Part shown: positions 52,881-61,716 of the stretch, one piece after another | How the letters are laid out: the number at the start of each line of letters is the position of its first letter | Position numbering within the stretch: the stretch's first letter is position 1 | DNA from: Pedobacter sp. B4-66 | GTDB lineage: Bacteria; Bacteroidota; Bacteroidia; Sphingobacteriales; Sphingobacteriaceae | DNA length: 64,000 nt | NCBI RefSeq assembly: GCF_018492665.1 | Contig: NZ_JAFVME010000003.1 | Coordinates: forward strand, 124,001 to 188,000 | Direction of reading: 5' to 3' | The notes under the pieces: model-generated | The model's input: only the letters and a program-made list of their open reading frames with translations | Told to the model about the DNA's origin: nothing | The model's database searches: none | Program-made: the position numbers and the translations under genes

Positions 52881-53303
52881 TTAGAAACAGCCAGCCACTA
52901 AGTGCACTATACCAATGAATAAACAAAGAGGACTGTAATATCGAGTATCCATTTTTGCAAATACAGTTTGTGTACGTCTTTTTGTAAATCCTACATTGTT
53001 AAAATTGCCAATTGCCCGAACAAGGAAAATTGCACCAATAACCAATATGGCATAGTGCATTGTGTTTTTACTTAATTCAAATTCTATCAGACCGCTGTAT
53101 GAGAGGTCGGCTAGCATGAATAGCAGCAATCCTAATGCTACTATAAGTGTACCCATGAATCCTGGATTGAATAGTTTTTTGCCATTGCCGTTAGTCGGAA
53201 TGACTGCATTTTCGCCCCATTTCCCACCAAGCGCCCAGTAGATATGGATAGAGGCAAGGCAGAAAAAAATTAGGCTATTTAGGATAAGTAGTATTTGAAT
53301 CAT
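52881..53303 (-). CDS. DUF3995 membrane protein
   Basis: This 140-residue protein (ATG 53303; a TTG extension to 53333 is rejected) has four membrane segments and the DUF3995 signatures IHIYWALGGKWG and GFTKRRTQTVFAKMDTRYYS. Function unknown. It is upstream of the palindrome region. Confidence 0.78.
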   Translation of the reverse strand: MIQILLILNSLIFFCLASIHIYWALGGKWGENAVIPTNGNGKKLFNPGFMGTLIVALGLLLFMLADLSYSGLIEFELSKNTMHYAILVIGAIFLVRAIGNFNNVGFTKRRTQTVFAKMDTRYYSPLCLFIGIVHLVAGCF

Positions 53304-53378
53304 AGGCTTATAGGCATGTACTAAATATAACAATTTGATGCTTATTTGCCTTTACTTTAACAGTCTTTAACGAGATCT

Positions 53379-53897
53379 CTATGAGTATCCCTCTTTTTCT
53401 ATACTTTCTAAGGTGCTTTTGAAATAATCCAGTAAATTTTTATAGGGCAGTTCGCCAGGAAGCCAAGAAGCAAACATCCAATACTTCCAGGAATCTTCTG
53501 CCGATTTTGGAGGAATAATTAGAAAGTACTGTTCCTCTTCGATACCTGCAATTAATATACTTCTTGCTAACTCTCGACCGATATCTTCTAAGCCCTCTTG
53601 GTTCCATATTTCAACTATAAAGTTGTCAATATTGACCAAATAGTCTATGTTTTCGACAGCTTCAAATCTTGGTTTGGTATGATTTCTTGTTGCTGCAAAT
53701 CCATTAGTTATTAAGAGAAAGTCTTTGTAGTCTTGTGGAAGCTTTATCCCAAGATTCTTCTCGACAGATTCTATATCAACAATTTTTGAAGGGTTATTAC
53801 CTATCCAATTAGCTTTAATTTGTTCATTTGAATAGCTGTTGAAATGTTCTGATTTTATGGACAGTTCCGATATCTTTTTTAGTATGTTATTTAGCAT
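53379..53897 (-). CDS. SMI1/KNR4-type protein
   Basis: This 172-residue protein has the SMI1/KNR4 pattern: VEKNLGIKLPQDYKDFLLITNG near residue 50 and a later FLIIPPKSAEDSW. Family knowledge: in bacteria SMI1/KNR4 proteins are often immunity proteins to polymorphic toxins. No toxin is adjacent, so it may be an orphan immunity protein. Confidence 0.8.
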   Translation of the reverse strand: MLNNILKKISELSIKSEHFNSYSNEQIKANWIGNNPSKIVDIESVEKNLGIKLPQDYKDFLLITNGFAATRNHTKPRFEAVENIDYLVNIDNFIVEIWNQEGLEDIGRELARSILIAGIEEEQYFLIIPPKSAEDSWKYWMFASWLPGELPYKNLLDYFKSTLESIEKEGYS

Positions 53898-53975
53898 AGC
53901 AAGACTGATTAACTAAATATAGGGATTTACTTCAGATTTATTTATATTCAAATTAGCTGCTACATTTGATTAAGC

Positions 53976-54683
53976 TTAATTTCTATTGGAGCGCTTGACA
54001 AGTTTTTCAATGTCTTGAATCCAGATTTTCCGACCCTGGGTTGTGATTATCCCTTCAGATTTAAACTCTTTCAAAAGCCTGATTACATTCTCCTTGGCTA
54101 TTCCAACTATTGCTGCGAGGTCACTTCTAGATATATCTATAACAATTTGTTGCCCCTCAATAAGGCCTATTTTCGATTTTTCCCTGAATACAATGAGCGC
54201 AATCGCTAGTCTTTCAACGGCAGAGGCATCCGAAAATGCTGAAATGTTATTGGCAAATACAGTAAATTCATGGCTCAACGCTTTTAACAGACTTATTGCA
54301 AATTGAGGAGAACGCTGAAGAACTTCAAGAAAATCTTCTTTTGGTATGAAACTGATCGAACTCTCCTCTAAGACCGCCGCCGAATCCTGATGCCTTTCTT
54401 CGGCTAACAAGGCATGGTATCCAATTAGCTCTCCCTTATTGGCGACATAAATGATCTGCTCTTTTTCTGTAGGTCCTTTTTTGTATTTTTTTACTTTACC
54501 CGAATGGATATAGTAAATTCCAGAGGGCACCATTCCTTCCTTGAATACTATTTCTCCTTTCTTGTACTTCTCAATATTCTGTCTGCCGATTAAAAAAGTA
54601 TAATCCTGCTCATTGAGCATATTCAGGACGGAACGGGTAGAAAACAACCACTTTTCTATGGGGAAAAGACCATTCAAACTCAT
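53976..54683 (-). CDS. Crp/Fnr-family regulator
   Basis: This 235-residue regulator has a cyclic-nucleotide-binding-like domain (IVFKEGMVPSGIYYIHSGKV) and a C-terminal helix-turn-helix (DLAAIVGIAKENVIRLLKE). There are no Cys residues, so it is not an iron-sulphur Fnr. It is the third gene after a methyltransferase and a 96-residue protein; two FNR-like boxes lie ahead of that operon. Confidence 0.88.
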   Translation of the reverse strand: MSLNGLFPIEKWLFSTRSVLNMLNEQDYTFLIGRQNIEKYKKGEIVFKEGMVPSGIYYIHSGKVKKYKKGPTEKEQIIYVANKGELIGYHALLAEERHQDSAAVLEESSISFIPKEDFLEVLQRSPQFAISLLKALSHEFTVFANNISAFSDASAVERLAIALIVFREKSKIGLIEGQQIVIDISRSDLAAIVGIAKENVIRLLKEFKSEGIITTQGRKIWIQDIEKLVKRSNRN

Positions 54684-54712
54684 GTGTGCAAAGTTAGCAT
54701 AATAACGGGCTT

Positions 54713-55003
54713 TTAATGCCTCCTGTATTTTCTTAACAGGCTAGCTTTTTCACGAAGACATATTAGTGCATAACGAAAACAGCTCCATTGTGTACTGGTT
54801 AAATTCATTGGCGAAAGTTCTTCGATGGTAATTTCCAATTTACTGAAGCATTGGGATACAGGCAAGCCATGGACTGCCGCTTTCCTGGAAATATCCAGAA
54901 TCACTGACTCCACTTGTGCATAGTTTTGCATGCAAGAAATCTGCTGAATCAAGGAATCTATCATTTCCTCCATTGTCATTCTTTTATTGGTTGAGTGACT
55001 CAT
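54713..55003 (-). CDS. hypothetical protein, 96 residues
   Basis: A helical protein (RMTMEEMIDSLIQQISCM) of unknown family. It overlaps the methyltransferase by four bases and lies 29 bases ahead of the Crp/Fnr gene, thus the middle gene of a three-gene operon. Confidence 0.55.
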   Translation of the reverse strand: MSHSTNKRMTMEEMIDSLIQQISCMQNYAQVESVILDISRKAAVHGLPVSQCFSKLEITIEELSPMNLTSTQWSCFRYALICLREKASLLRKYRRH

Positions 55004-55599
55004 TCCTTGATGTACATTTTAAGGTGATCGTTGAAGGTAGTTTGTATCAATTGATAGTTTTTGGGAAGTTCTGCATCATTTGCATGGTAAGTGACCAATC
55101 TGGTTCCATATGCTTTGTCTTCAAGGATTTTATAAAGATAATTGGCGTAGTAGTTGTATAAGCCTGCCGAATACTGTATTGAGTTGTCGATACGTCCAAA
55201 ACTGTACAGGTTTTCCGCAAAAGAGTTGAAAAAATAAAGGCCGTCATAACGGCTAAAATCAAGCTCCGTGAAATTACCATGCATAAAGTGGATGTTGAGT
55301 TCGCTAGGGCTATTCTTCCTGGACAACAATGCAATTTCATGAAGATCTTTTCTTTGTTCAATTCCATAAAAATCACAATCTGGATATTCCTGTGCGGCGG
55401 CAATGCAAAATTTCCCAATACCGCTGCCAATATCAATGATCTTGCTGCCGGGTTTATCACTTAGAAAAGCCGCAGCGGTCTTAATCACCTCCAGCGGACT
55501 CCAATGCATGGGGGAAAGTTTCTTCATTCTTGGAGAAAGCTGGCTAGCATAAAGTTCATCGTCAGAATAATAGGCTGTTGAAACGGGACCTGTGTTCAT
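55000..55599 (-). CDS. SAM-dependent methyltransferase
   Basis: This 199-residue protein has the class I methyltransferase core: KIIDIGSGIGKFCIAAAQE (SAM-binding motif I), an acidic DCDFYGIEQRKDLHEI, and LDFSRYDGLYFFNSFAENL. Substrate unknown. First gene of the operon with the 96-residue and Crp/Fnr genes; two FNR-like boxes lie in its upstream gap. Confidence 0.85.
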   Translation of the reverse strand: MNTGPVSTAYYSDDELYASQLSPRMKKLSPMHWSPLEVIKTAAAFLSDKPGSKIIDIGSGIGKFCIAAAQEYPDCDFYGIEQRKDLHEIALLSRKNSPSELNIHFMHGNFTELDFSRYDGLYFFNSFAENLYSFGRIDNSIQYSAGLYNYYANYLYKILEDKAYGTRLVTYHANDAELPKNYQLIQTTFNDHLKMYIKE

Positions 55600-55670
55600 T
55601 AATCGAAATATGTTGTGGCGAATTTAGGTTATAGAATCAACGGATTTCGTCACAAAAGATCATCGAAAAA

Positions 55671-55729
55671 AATGATAAAAGTCATTATTTGACAACTGTT
55701 GGTGACACAATTTGCCCTGACTTTTGTCA
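55671..55729. promoter_or_regulatory. two FNR-like inverted repeats
   Basis: TGAT-AAAA-GTCA (55673-55684, within AATGA...TCATT) and a perfect TGAC-TTTT-GTCA (55718-55729) share the TGAy-N4-GTCA shape of Crp/Fnr-family sites. They lie in the divergent gap between the methyltransferase operon, which encodes a Crp/Fnr protein, and a VOC gene. Autoregulation is inferred. Confidence 0.45.
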
Positions 55730-55807
55730 TAGTTGCCCCTCATTATTAAAGCTATATTTTAAGAACTTAGTATCAATGGAACTATTCCATTATTAAAACT
55801 TAAAATC

Positions 55808-56215
55808 ATGACAGTTAAAAACCCATTTGTCTGGACAGAGATCAGTGTAAACGACTTGGCCAGAGCTAAGAAATTTTATGAGTCGGTATTGCAGATTCAG
55901 CTATCTGAATTGGCGACTCCGGATACAATGAAAGTGGATAAAGATGACCCTTATTACTTTGAAATGCTTGCATTTCCTGGAGATATGATGGGGCCTGGCA
56001 GTAGCGGCACATTAGTTAAATCAAGTATGGGCAAGCCAGGTGCTGGAGGTACATTGGTTTATTTTCATGCCGAAGATTGTGCCGTTGAACTCTCAAGAGT
56101 GGCAGCCGCAGGAGGCAAAGTAATTGCAGAAAAGATGTCTCTTGGAGAATATGGCTTCTGTGGTGTTGCCGAAGATACTGAAGGCAATCATATTGGCTTT
56201 CATTCTATGAAATAG
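55808..56215 (+). CDS. VOC-superfamily protein (glyoxalase/bleomycin-resistance type)
   Basis: This 135-residue protein has the VOC fold pattern: FVWTEISVNDLARAKKFYES at the start and GEYGFCGVAEDTEGNHIGFHS at the end, with the usual metal-site-like Glu and His. Specific function unknown. It is divergent from the Crp/Fnr operon across the FNR-like boxes. Confidence 0.85.
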   Translation: MTVKNPFVWTEISVNDLARAKKFYESVLQIQLSELATPDTMKVDKDDPYYFEMLAFPGDMMGPGSSGTLVKSSMGKPGAGGTLVYFHAEDCAVELSRVAAAGGKVIAEKMSLGEYGFCGVAEDTEGNHIGFHSMK

Positions 56216-56220
56216 TATTT

Positions 56221-56248
56221 AAGTGCTGCTCAATTGTGGGCAGCACTT
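56221..56248 (+). terminator. rho-independent terminator after VOC gene
   Basis: AAGTGCTGC (56221-56229) and GCAGCACTT (56240-56248) form a nine-base stem followed by ATTTCTTTTT. The right arm overlaps the stop of the convergent TfoX-type gene, so it may serve both strands. Confidence 0.75.
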
Positions 56249-56582
56249 ATTTCTTTTTACTCTTGGCCTTCTTAGGCTTAGGCTCTGGAAGGGCTGCCAC
56301 TGTGATTTTCACCAGCTCACTGATCCATTCTCTGTCTTCTATTTGCTCCTCAATAAGAAAACTCGGTTTTGCTCCAGGATAGGGTGGTGCATCAACCACG
56401 TTTCCTATAAAGTCTCTTCCGGCTTCTGTTGGTTTAATAAACAATTTGTTATCACACACCAAAGCAAAGATCTTTTCATCTGCATATAGGCCGTATTCTC
56501 CAAACATCTTCTTGCCGCTGATTTTTCCAGCTCCTTGTATTTGGTCTACAATGAAATCAACAAATTTCTGATCTGATGCCAT
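56247..56582 (-). CDS. TfoX N-terminal-domain protein
   Basis: This 111-residue protein matches TfoX_N: KKMFGEYGLYADEKIFALV, NKLFIKPTEAGRDFI and PYPGAKPSFLIEE, and ends in a Lys-rich tail. Family knowledge: small stand-alone TfoX_N proteins are widespread; a competence role is not established for them. It lies convergent with the VOC gene. Confidence 0.85.
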   Translation of the reverse strand: MASDQKFVDFIVDQIQGAGKISGKKMFGEYGLYADEKIFALVCDNKLFIKPTEAGRDFIGNVVDAPPYPGAKPSFLIEEQIEDREWISELVKITVAALPEPKPKKAKSKKK

Positions 56583-56642
56583 AGTTTACGTCTTTATATC
56601 TTACATTTAATATCTTTCAAATATGGATTTGAATTCACAAAT

Positions 56643-57185
56643 ATGAAATTTTTCGTAACACTCTTACTCACCATTTTTGTACTCATGACAAATGCCCAGC
56701 AAAAAGATAATCTAAAGATATCAAGAATTCCAAATCTGCAACAGCTACTTAAAGCGGAAACAATTAACAATAGCATTATCGAGATTGATAATTTCATTGG
56801 AGCGGTTTGCGATTATGGAGATCATATGGAGAAACTTTCTGAGTCTCAAAAGTTATTTTATATAAATCAAAATTTGGAGAGGGAAGTGAATAACGGCGGA
56901 TTTAATCAATATTTTATCAATTCCAGTGGCGATTATGCTCATGAAACCGTACGCTCTTTAAAAGCAATTGGCGCCATCAAGACCGCTATTATACTACAAG
57001 AAGCTATAGATAAATTTCCCAATTCAAAAGTTCCAAAAGATAGAGAGAGCAGATCCGTTTTGGTAGGGAAAATTGATCCCGAAACCTCCATTTGGGATGA
57101 TATTGAAAAACGCTTTATGGATTATGAAGAGGATCTTAATTCTTTAAATTTAAAATTCGTTGAAAAGCATGCTTCGGACTTTTAA
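56643..57185 (+). CDS. secreted DUF4375-like protein
   Basis: A signal peptide (MKFFVTLLLTIFVLMTNA) is followed by the DMP19/DUF4375 pattern: FYINQNLEREVNNGGFNQYF and AHETVRSLKAIGA. The family is helical and of unknown role; most members are cytosolic, so export is unusual. Confidence 0.72.
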   Translation: MKFFVTLLLTIFVLMTNAQQKDNLKISRIPNLQQLLKAETINNSIIEIDNFIGAVCDYGDHMEKLSESQKLFYINQNLEREVNNGGFNQYFINSSGDYAHETVRSLKAIGAIKTAIILQEAIDKFPNSKVPKDRESRSVLVGKIDPETSIWDDIEKRFMDYEEDLNSLNLKFVEKHASDF

Positions 57186-57237
57186 CAGTTAATTGCTTAT
57201 ACTTACCTTAAGTACAAACGCCTTAAAATCATATTAA

Positions 57238-57528
57238 ATGACGCCTCGCATTAAACTATTTTTCGCTATAGTAGGAATCCTCCTAATTGTGATGGTTCTT
57301 AGAGAGACAGGAGTATTAGATCTTAACCTTTATAAGTCGGACGCTAACTCCTCATCAGATGCAACTTGGACGAGTGTAACTTATGATAATTCTAAGCCCA
57401 AATTAAAAACTAAATACTCCGATTTATCAATCGTAGTATTGTTTGAAAAGGACACCTTATACAAGGAAATAAATAGACGACCATCAATATTTCTAAGAAG
57501 TAAGCTAGTTTTATTGTTGGTGTTGTAA
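57238..57528 (+). CDS. small membrane-anchored hypothetical protein
   Basis: This 96-residue protein has an N-terminal membrane segment (LFFAIVGILLIVMVL) and a short soluble part. The end (RSKLVLLLVL) looks unnatural, so it may be truncated by a frameshift near the stop. Not recognised. Confidence 0.4.
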   Translation: MTPRIKLFFAIVGILLIVMVLRETGVLDLNLYKSDANSSSDATWTSVTYDNSKPKLKTKYSDLSIVVLFEKDTLYKEINRRPSIFLRSKLVLLLVL

Positions 57529-57560
57529 ACACTCCGTCTAAAATAAATTATTTAAGATAG

Positions 57561-57884
57561 AAGTGTGCCGAATTAACTTTAACAGAAATTCCAGTATCTT
57601 TGAAAGATAAGGAAGAATTTGTTAAACTATTTAAAATAGCAGAGGTGAGCAATTTAAATCCAGATGAAATGGCTGCTTATGAAGCAAGTTTAAAAATCGC
57701 AAGGGATAATTATAGTCACGATGAAACGGTAAGAAAAGAGGCTGAACTCAAGGGGAGACTAGAGGGTAGACACGATCGAGATTTGGAAATTGCACGTGAA
57801 ATGAAGAAGGACGATTTTTCGATTGAACAAATTGCAAAATTAACAGGACTTTCCAAAGAAGAAATAGAGTCTCTGGATCGGTAG
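57561..57884 (+). pseudogene. truncated Rpn-family nuclease/transposase remnant
   Basis: The open frame begins after a stop at 57558 and reads ELTLTEIPVSLKDKEEFVKL through to the Rpn-type tail KGRLEGRHDRDLEIAREMKK and IAKLTGLSKEEIESL. Only the C-terminal third is present; the catalytic PD-(D/E)XK part is missing and no proper start is visible. It is a decayed relic of a recombination-promoting nuclease. Confidence 0.7.
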
Positions 57885-57921
57885 ACCAAAATAATTCCAC
57901 CTCTTCCTAAAAGGTATATGT

Positions 57922-57950
57922 AAAGGGGCTCAGGTTTACTTAGCCCCTTT
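57922..57950. terminator. bidirectional terminator
   Basis: AAAGGGGCT and AGCCCCTTT form a nine-base stem around an 11-base loop, with A-rich and T-rich flanks, between convergent genes; the right side overlaps the last codons of the EEP gene. Confidence 0.7.
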
Positions 57951-58721
57951 ATTCAGTACAACTTCGGCCATTAGTGGGAGATGATCAGAATGATGAATAT
58001 CGCTATTAGCGGCGCAGCTTATTGTCTTCTTCAAACTATCCTTGCTCACAAAAATATAATCTATCCTTTTTACGGCTTTTTGATCAGGATAGGTTAAAAT
58101 ATTTGTATCACCAATACCAATGTTAGCATAACCTTCTTCAAGTTGCCCAATCTCTTTCTGACCGGGCTCAGCATTGAGGTCGCCAGTTAATATAACTGGC
58201 AACCCTCTGTTTAAATAAGCTATCGTTTCCGAAGACTGAGTGATCCTGGTTGGCTGATCTAAAGCAAAATGCACGGTCGAAAAAATTATCTCTTTTTTAC
58301 CCGGTAGCAATACTTTGGCCGATAATAATGCCAGCGATTTCTTTTCTGAGTCTTTGGAAATAGACGTGATCCTATCGTTCTTTGCATTCGAAATGGGATA
58401 TTTAGACAAAATGCCCAAACCATACGCCCCTCCGTCATAAGCAAAATGTCTGACAAACATATAATGCATCCCGGTTATTTCGGCCAGCTTTTTCATTTGA
58501 TCTTCCTTTCCAGATCGGTTACACATGCTGTCGACCTCCTGCAGACCTACAAGTTCTGCACCGGAGGCCTTAATGAAAAGGCCAATTTCCTTTAATGTAT
58601 TAACCTCCTGTTTGTTTGCGCCATGGTGAATATTGTAGCTCATGATACGAACCTTCTGAGCCAATAGAGGACTATGAATAAACAAAACCAATAACAACAG
58701 ACTTCCTATATATTTCATCAT
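57936..58721 (-). CDS. secreted endonuclease/exonuclease/phosphatase-family protein
   Basis: This 261-residue protein has a signal peptide (YIGSLLLLVLFIHSPLLA) and the EEP motifs MSYNIHHG, VGLQEVDSM, TGDLNAEPG and SDHLPLMAEV, all intact. It is the last gene after SusC, SusD and a PHP protein. With the PHP phosphoesterase it probably cleaves an imported phosphodiester or phosphomonoester. Confidence 0.87.
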   Translation of the reverse strand: MMKYIGSLLLLVLFIHSPLLAQKVRIMSYNIHHGANKQEVNTLKEIGLFIKASGAELVGLQEVDSMCNRSGKEDQMKKLAEITGMHYMFVRHFAYDGGAYGLGILSKYPISNAKNDRITSISKDSEKKSLALLSAKVLLPGKKEIIFSTVHFALDQPTRITQSSETIAYLNRGLPVILTGDLNAEPGQKEIGQLEEGYANIGIGDTNILTYPDQKAVKRIDYIFVSKDSLKKTISCAANSDIHHSDHLPLMAEVVLNKGAK

Positions 58722-58738
58722 AATTTAAATAGTTATTC

Positions 58739-59932
58739 TTACTTCTTTTCTTCGTTAATAAAGATAAACTGAGTTTTTAAAGCTTCGTCTGGTGTAACCA
58801 GAATATTATGAACCGTCAGTTTTAATACAAGCTGTTTAGGCAGGTCCCATATCGCCTTAAGAATCATCTTAGTGGTGTCATGAGGTACCAGGGTTGCTTG
58901 TCCCATTGGGAACTTTTCGATGTTGTAATCAGCAGAAGCCTGGATCTTAAAAGGAATATCGCTGTCGTTAAACATACTTACTTCAAATATCGGCTCGCCG
59001 TTTCTTACCTTCTTTTCTGTAGTTATTTTTATAGCAGCTTTAAAAAAAGCTTCGGCTTCCGGCTGTCGCGCTATAAGGTAATCATCAAAATACACGGCAG
59101 TTCTTCTGGCTAGCATTGCCTCTTTTAAACTTTCCTCAGTTTTATCTTTAGCAAATACAAGTGTCATCGGACGATGTGTTTTTGCATACCTCGGGTACAT
59201 ATCATAATGCTCGTCGGTATTACAAAACATGGTAAGGTTATATTTCATTGCCAGTCTGTGCGCAATGATGTTATAGACTCCGGAATTGGCGACCTCCACG
59301 CCGCCAAGTATTTTCTTTTCCAGCAGCTCCTTATGGAAAGTTGTAAATATGGCTGTGTCCTTTTTGTCCCACCAGGAATAACCCGGATGATTATAAAACA
59401 CAAACGCATCCTGTTTTTTTGCTTCGAGGAAAGGAGCGATCAACTGCTCATGCGTCATGCTGTCTTTCATTACAAATTTCTTCTTACCGCTTTTCATATA
59501 CTCGATAGGGAGGATGTTGGCGTCTTTTACAAATAACGCATTATTATGATAAGGTGGTACCCTTGGCGAGATTTCTACACCCCTTATTATCAGCAAATCT
59601 TTACCTTTTGCGGCTTCAGTGGCTATCTGATAAGACTTATTGTAATCTCTTTTCAGTTCATCAGGGAAACCTTCGTAGTCTATATGCTCTGTTAGCGAAA
59701 TAACGTCCAGTCCGTCTCGCAAGGCTTCATTGACTCTAAAAGAGGGCCATACATGTCCGTCTGAAAACACGGTGTGCATATGGAAGTCGCCCTTTAAAGT
59801 TTGAAAGCCAGGGATATTTGGAAGGGAGATCTTTCTTTGCACATCTTTTTTTTCCTGTATCTGAGCCGACACCTGGAAACTTAAATATAAACAGGGTACC
59901 AGAATCAGCAGTAACTTTTTTATTGTTGCCAT
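58739..59932 (-). CDS. PHP-domain phosphoesterase, secreted
   Basis: This 397-residue protein has a signal peptide (LLLILVPCLYLSFQVSA) and a PHP domain (about 45-270): DFHMHTVFSDGH, VISLTEHIDYEGF, FYNHPGYSWW, and CNTDEHYDMYP, which give the trinuclear metal ligands. A C-terminal beta domain follows. It overlaps the SusD stop by 13 bases and so is translationally coupled. Substrate unknown; a phosphoester carried in by SusCD is likely. Confidence 0.87.
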   Translation of the reverse strand: MATIKKLLLILVPCLYLSFQVSAQIQEKKDVQRKISLPNIPGFQTLKGDFHMHTVFSDGHVWPSFRVNEALRDGLDVISLTEHIDYEGFPDELKRDYNKSYQIATEAAKGKDLLIIRGVEISPRVPPYHNNALFVKDANILPIEYMKSGKKKFVMKDSMTHEQLIAPFLEAKKQDAFVFYNHPGYSWWDKKDTAIFTTFHKELLEKKILGGVEVANSGVYNIIAHRLAMKYNLTMFCNTDEHYDMYPRYAKTHRPMTLVFAKDKTEESLKEAMLARRTAVYFDDYLIARQPEAEAFFKAAIKITTEKKVRNGEPIFEVSMFNDSDIPFKIQASADYNIEKFPMGQATLVPHDTTKMILKAIWDLPKQLVLKLTVHNILVTPDEALKTQFIFINEEKK

Positions 59933-61677
59933 AATGGGTTTTGTTTCAAATTAGGATTAAGAAGAATTTCATTCGGAGAAATAGGATACAGGTATTGCTT
60001 ATCCTCGTACATTTTTTTAGTTGTACTGAGCCATAATAAATTACCTTTAGTGCCTTCAGATAGTTTAGAGGTATTATTGTCTAATACGAAGTAAGTTACC
60101 CCTGGTACTTTAGCAGTAGGAACTTTGTCTACAAAACTTACATCAGGCTTGCCATCCTCATTAAGATCCAGCAACTGGTCTTTTCCGGGAATATAAATGC
60201 CGGTATACTGTCTTTCCAGGTTTTTTCCGGCTTTCCAGCGTTTTAGGTCATCATAGCGGAAGCCCTCTACAGCCAGCTCAATTCCACGTTCTCTTCTTAC
60301 CTCGAGTATCAAAGGGTCACTGATTGTTGGATAGAAATTGGTGCGCAGGTATGAATCAGCACTTGAGGGCATCATATCAGCATTTGCAATTCCAGCACGT
60401 TTTCTCAATGCACCTATAGTTAAAGACCAATCTGCCTGGCCCAGGGCGCCCAGTTCGGCCTTAGCCTCAGCATAATTCAGCAAGACCTCGGCATAGCGCA
60501 TAATGGGAACGGAGTTATAACTTTCGGTTCGGGTGTCAAAATACTTATCATCCAGAGAGAATTTTTGAATCTGGTATCCTGAGTAAGTTACTGTGAAATC
60601 CGGTGGGGCAGGACTACCATCAGTACGTTTATAGTTGCCCATCCGTATGGTTTGCTGTAATCGCCTGTCGCGGTTCTTTACTTCATTCTGAAACTCCATG
60701 GTTTTGTACGATTCATCGTCAGTGAAGCGTGAACCATCAAGATTTAAATAGGTATTGATGAAACTTTTGTCAAGTCCGAGACGGGCACCAAGCGTGGCAC
60801 TGTTGAACCACCAGGCAGCATTATGCCATTTTTTTAATGAATTATTGTATACTGCCGCAAGCAGGACTTCTGTAGATACCGGATTTTCACTAATGAACAA
60901 GGAACGGTAATCTCTGGTCGCATCGGTACCAGTCTGGAGTTTATATTGTCCACTCTTTATCAGGAGGTCGGCCGCTGCAGCACTCTCTTCGAGCCATGTA
61001 TTTGCTGTGCCTATTAGTTTGGCCTCGGAATGATACTTCCTGAAAGTACCTTCAAACAGGCATATCCTGGATTTTAAAGCAAGGGCAACCCAACTGGTAA
61101 CTTGTGTTGCCGAGTTGTCTTTGGTGGTGTATATATTATTAATAGCAAAATTGATGTCGGCAAGGACCGAATCCATCACCAGCGATCTTGGGTCTCTGCC
61201 TTTGTATAAATCAGGATCATTAATGCCCAATGTTTTATTATACCATGGCATATCTCCATACTGCTTTACCTGCTGGAAGTAAAAGTATGCGCGGAAAAAC
61301 CTGGCAATCCCGGCAAAATGGTTTCTTGCTTTTATGGGTATTGCAGGATTATTATTGTAGTTTTCGAGGAAATAATTGATATTCCTCAAAGCTCCAAAAC
61401 TCCATGCACCCACATCCTGGACATTCAATTTGCCACTGATGTAATTAGGAACCGTATTGGGTACCGTAATATCTGTCATCACATCTGCCTGGTATATGCC
61501 TGGGCCATCGGGAAGCGCATTTATATAAAAGGAATTCGCGTAAAGCTGGAGATTGTTTTCTGTAGAAAAAGCTTGTTCAGGTGTCAGTTTATCCACCGGA
61601 TCTAAATCCAAAAACTTTTTGCATGAGCTGAATGTCATGGCAACAAGCACCATGAGCACTATATTTTTTATGTTCAT
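59920..61677 (-). CDS. susD: SusD/RagB-type nutrient-binding lipoprotein
   Basis: This 585-residue protein has a lipoprotein signal (IVLMVLVAMTFSSCKKFLD) and the RagB/SusD pattern: LDPVDKLTPEQAFS, ARFFRAYFYFQQVKQYGD, IMRYAEVLLNYAEAKAELG, RRERGIELAVEGFRYDDLKRW. ATG at 61677 is chosen over 61713 for the signal. It works with SusC as the lid of an outer-membrane importer. A coupled PHP/EEP pair follows. Confidence 0.93.
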   Translation of the reverse strand: MNIKNIVLMVLVAMTFSSCKKFLDLDPVDKLTPEQAFSTENNLQLYANSFYINALPDGPGIYQADVMTDITVPNTVPNYISGKLNVQDVGAWSFGALRNINYFLENYNNNPAIPIKARNHFAGIARFFRAYFYFQQVKQYGDMPWYNKTLGINDPDLYKGRDPRSLVMDSVLADINFAINNIYTTKDNSATQVTSWVALALKSRICLFEGTFRKYHSEAKLIGTANTWLEESAAAADLLIKSGQYKLQTGTDATRDYRSLFISENPVSTEVLLAAVYNNSLKKWHNAAWWFNSATLGARLGLDKSFINTYLNLDGSRFTDDESYKTMEFQNEVKNRDRRLQQTIRMGNYKRTDGSPAPPDFTVTYSGYQIQKFSLDDKYFDTRTESYNSVPIMRYAEVLLNYAEAKAELGALGQADWSLTIGALRKRAGIANADMMPSSADSYLRTNFYPTISDPLILEVRRERGIELAVEGFRYDDLKRWKAGKNLERQYTGIYIPGKDQLLDLNEDGKPDVSFVDKVPTAKVPGVTYFVLDNNTSKLSEGTKGNLLWLSTTKKMYEDKQYLYPISPNEILLNPNLKQNPLWQQ

Positions 61678-61716
61678 CACTTTATATTTTAAGTTGAAAT
61701 ACATGTCGTTCATTAA

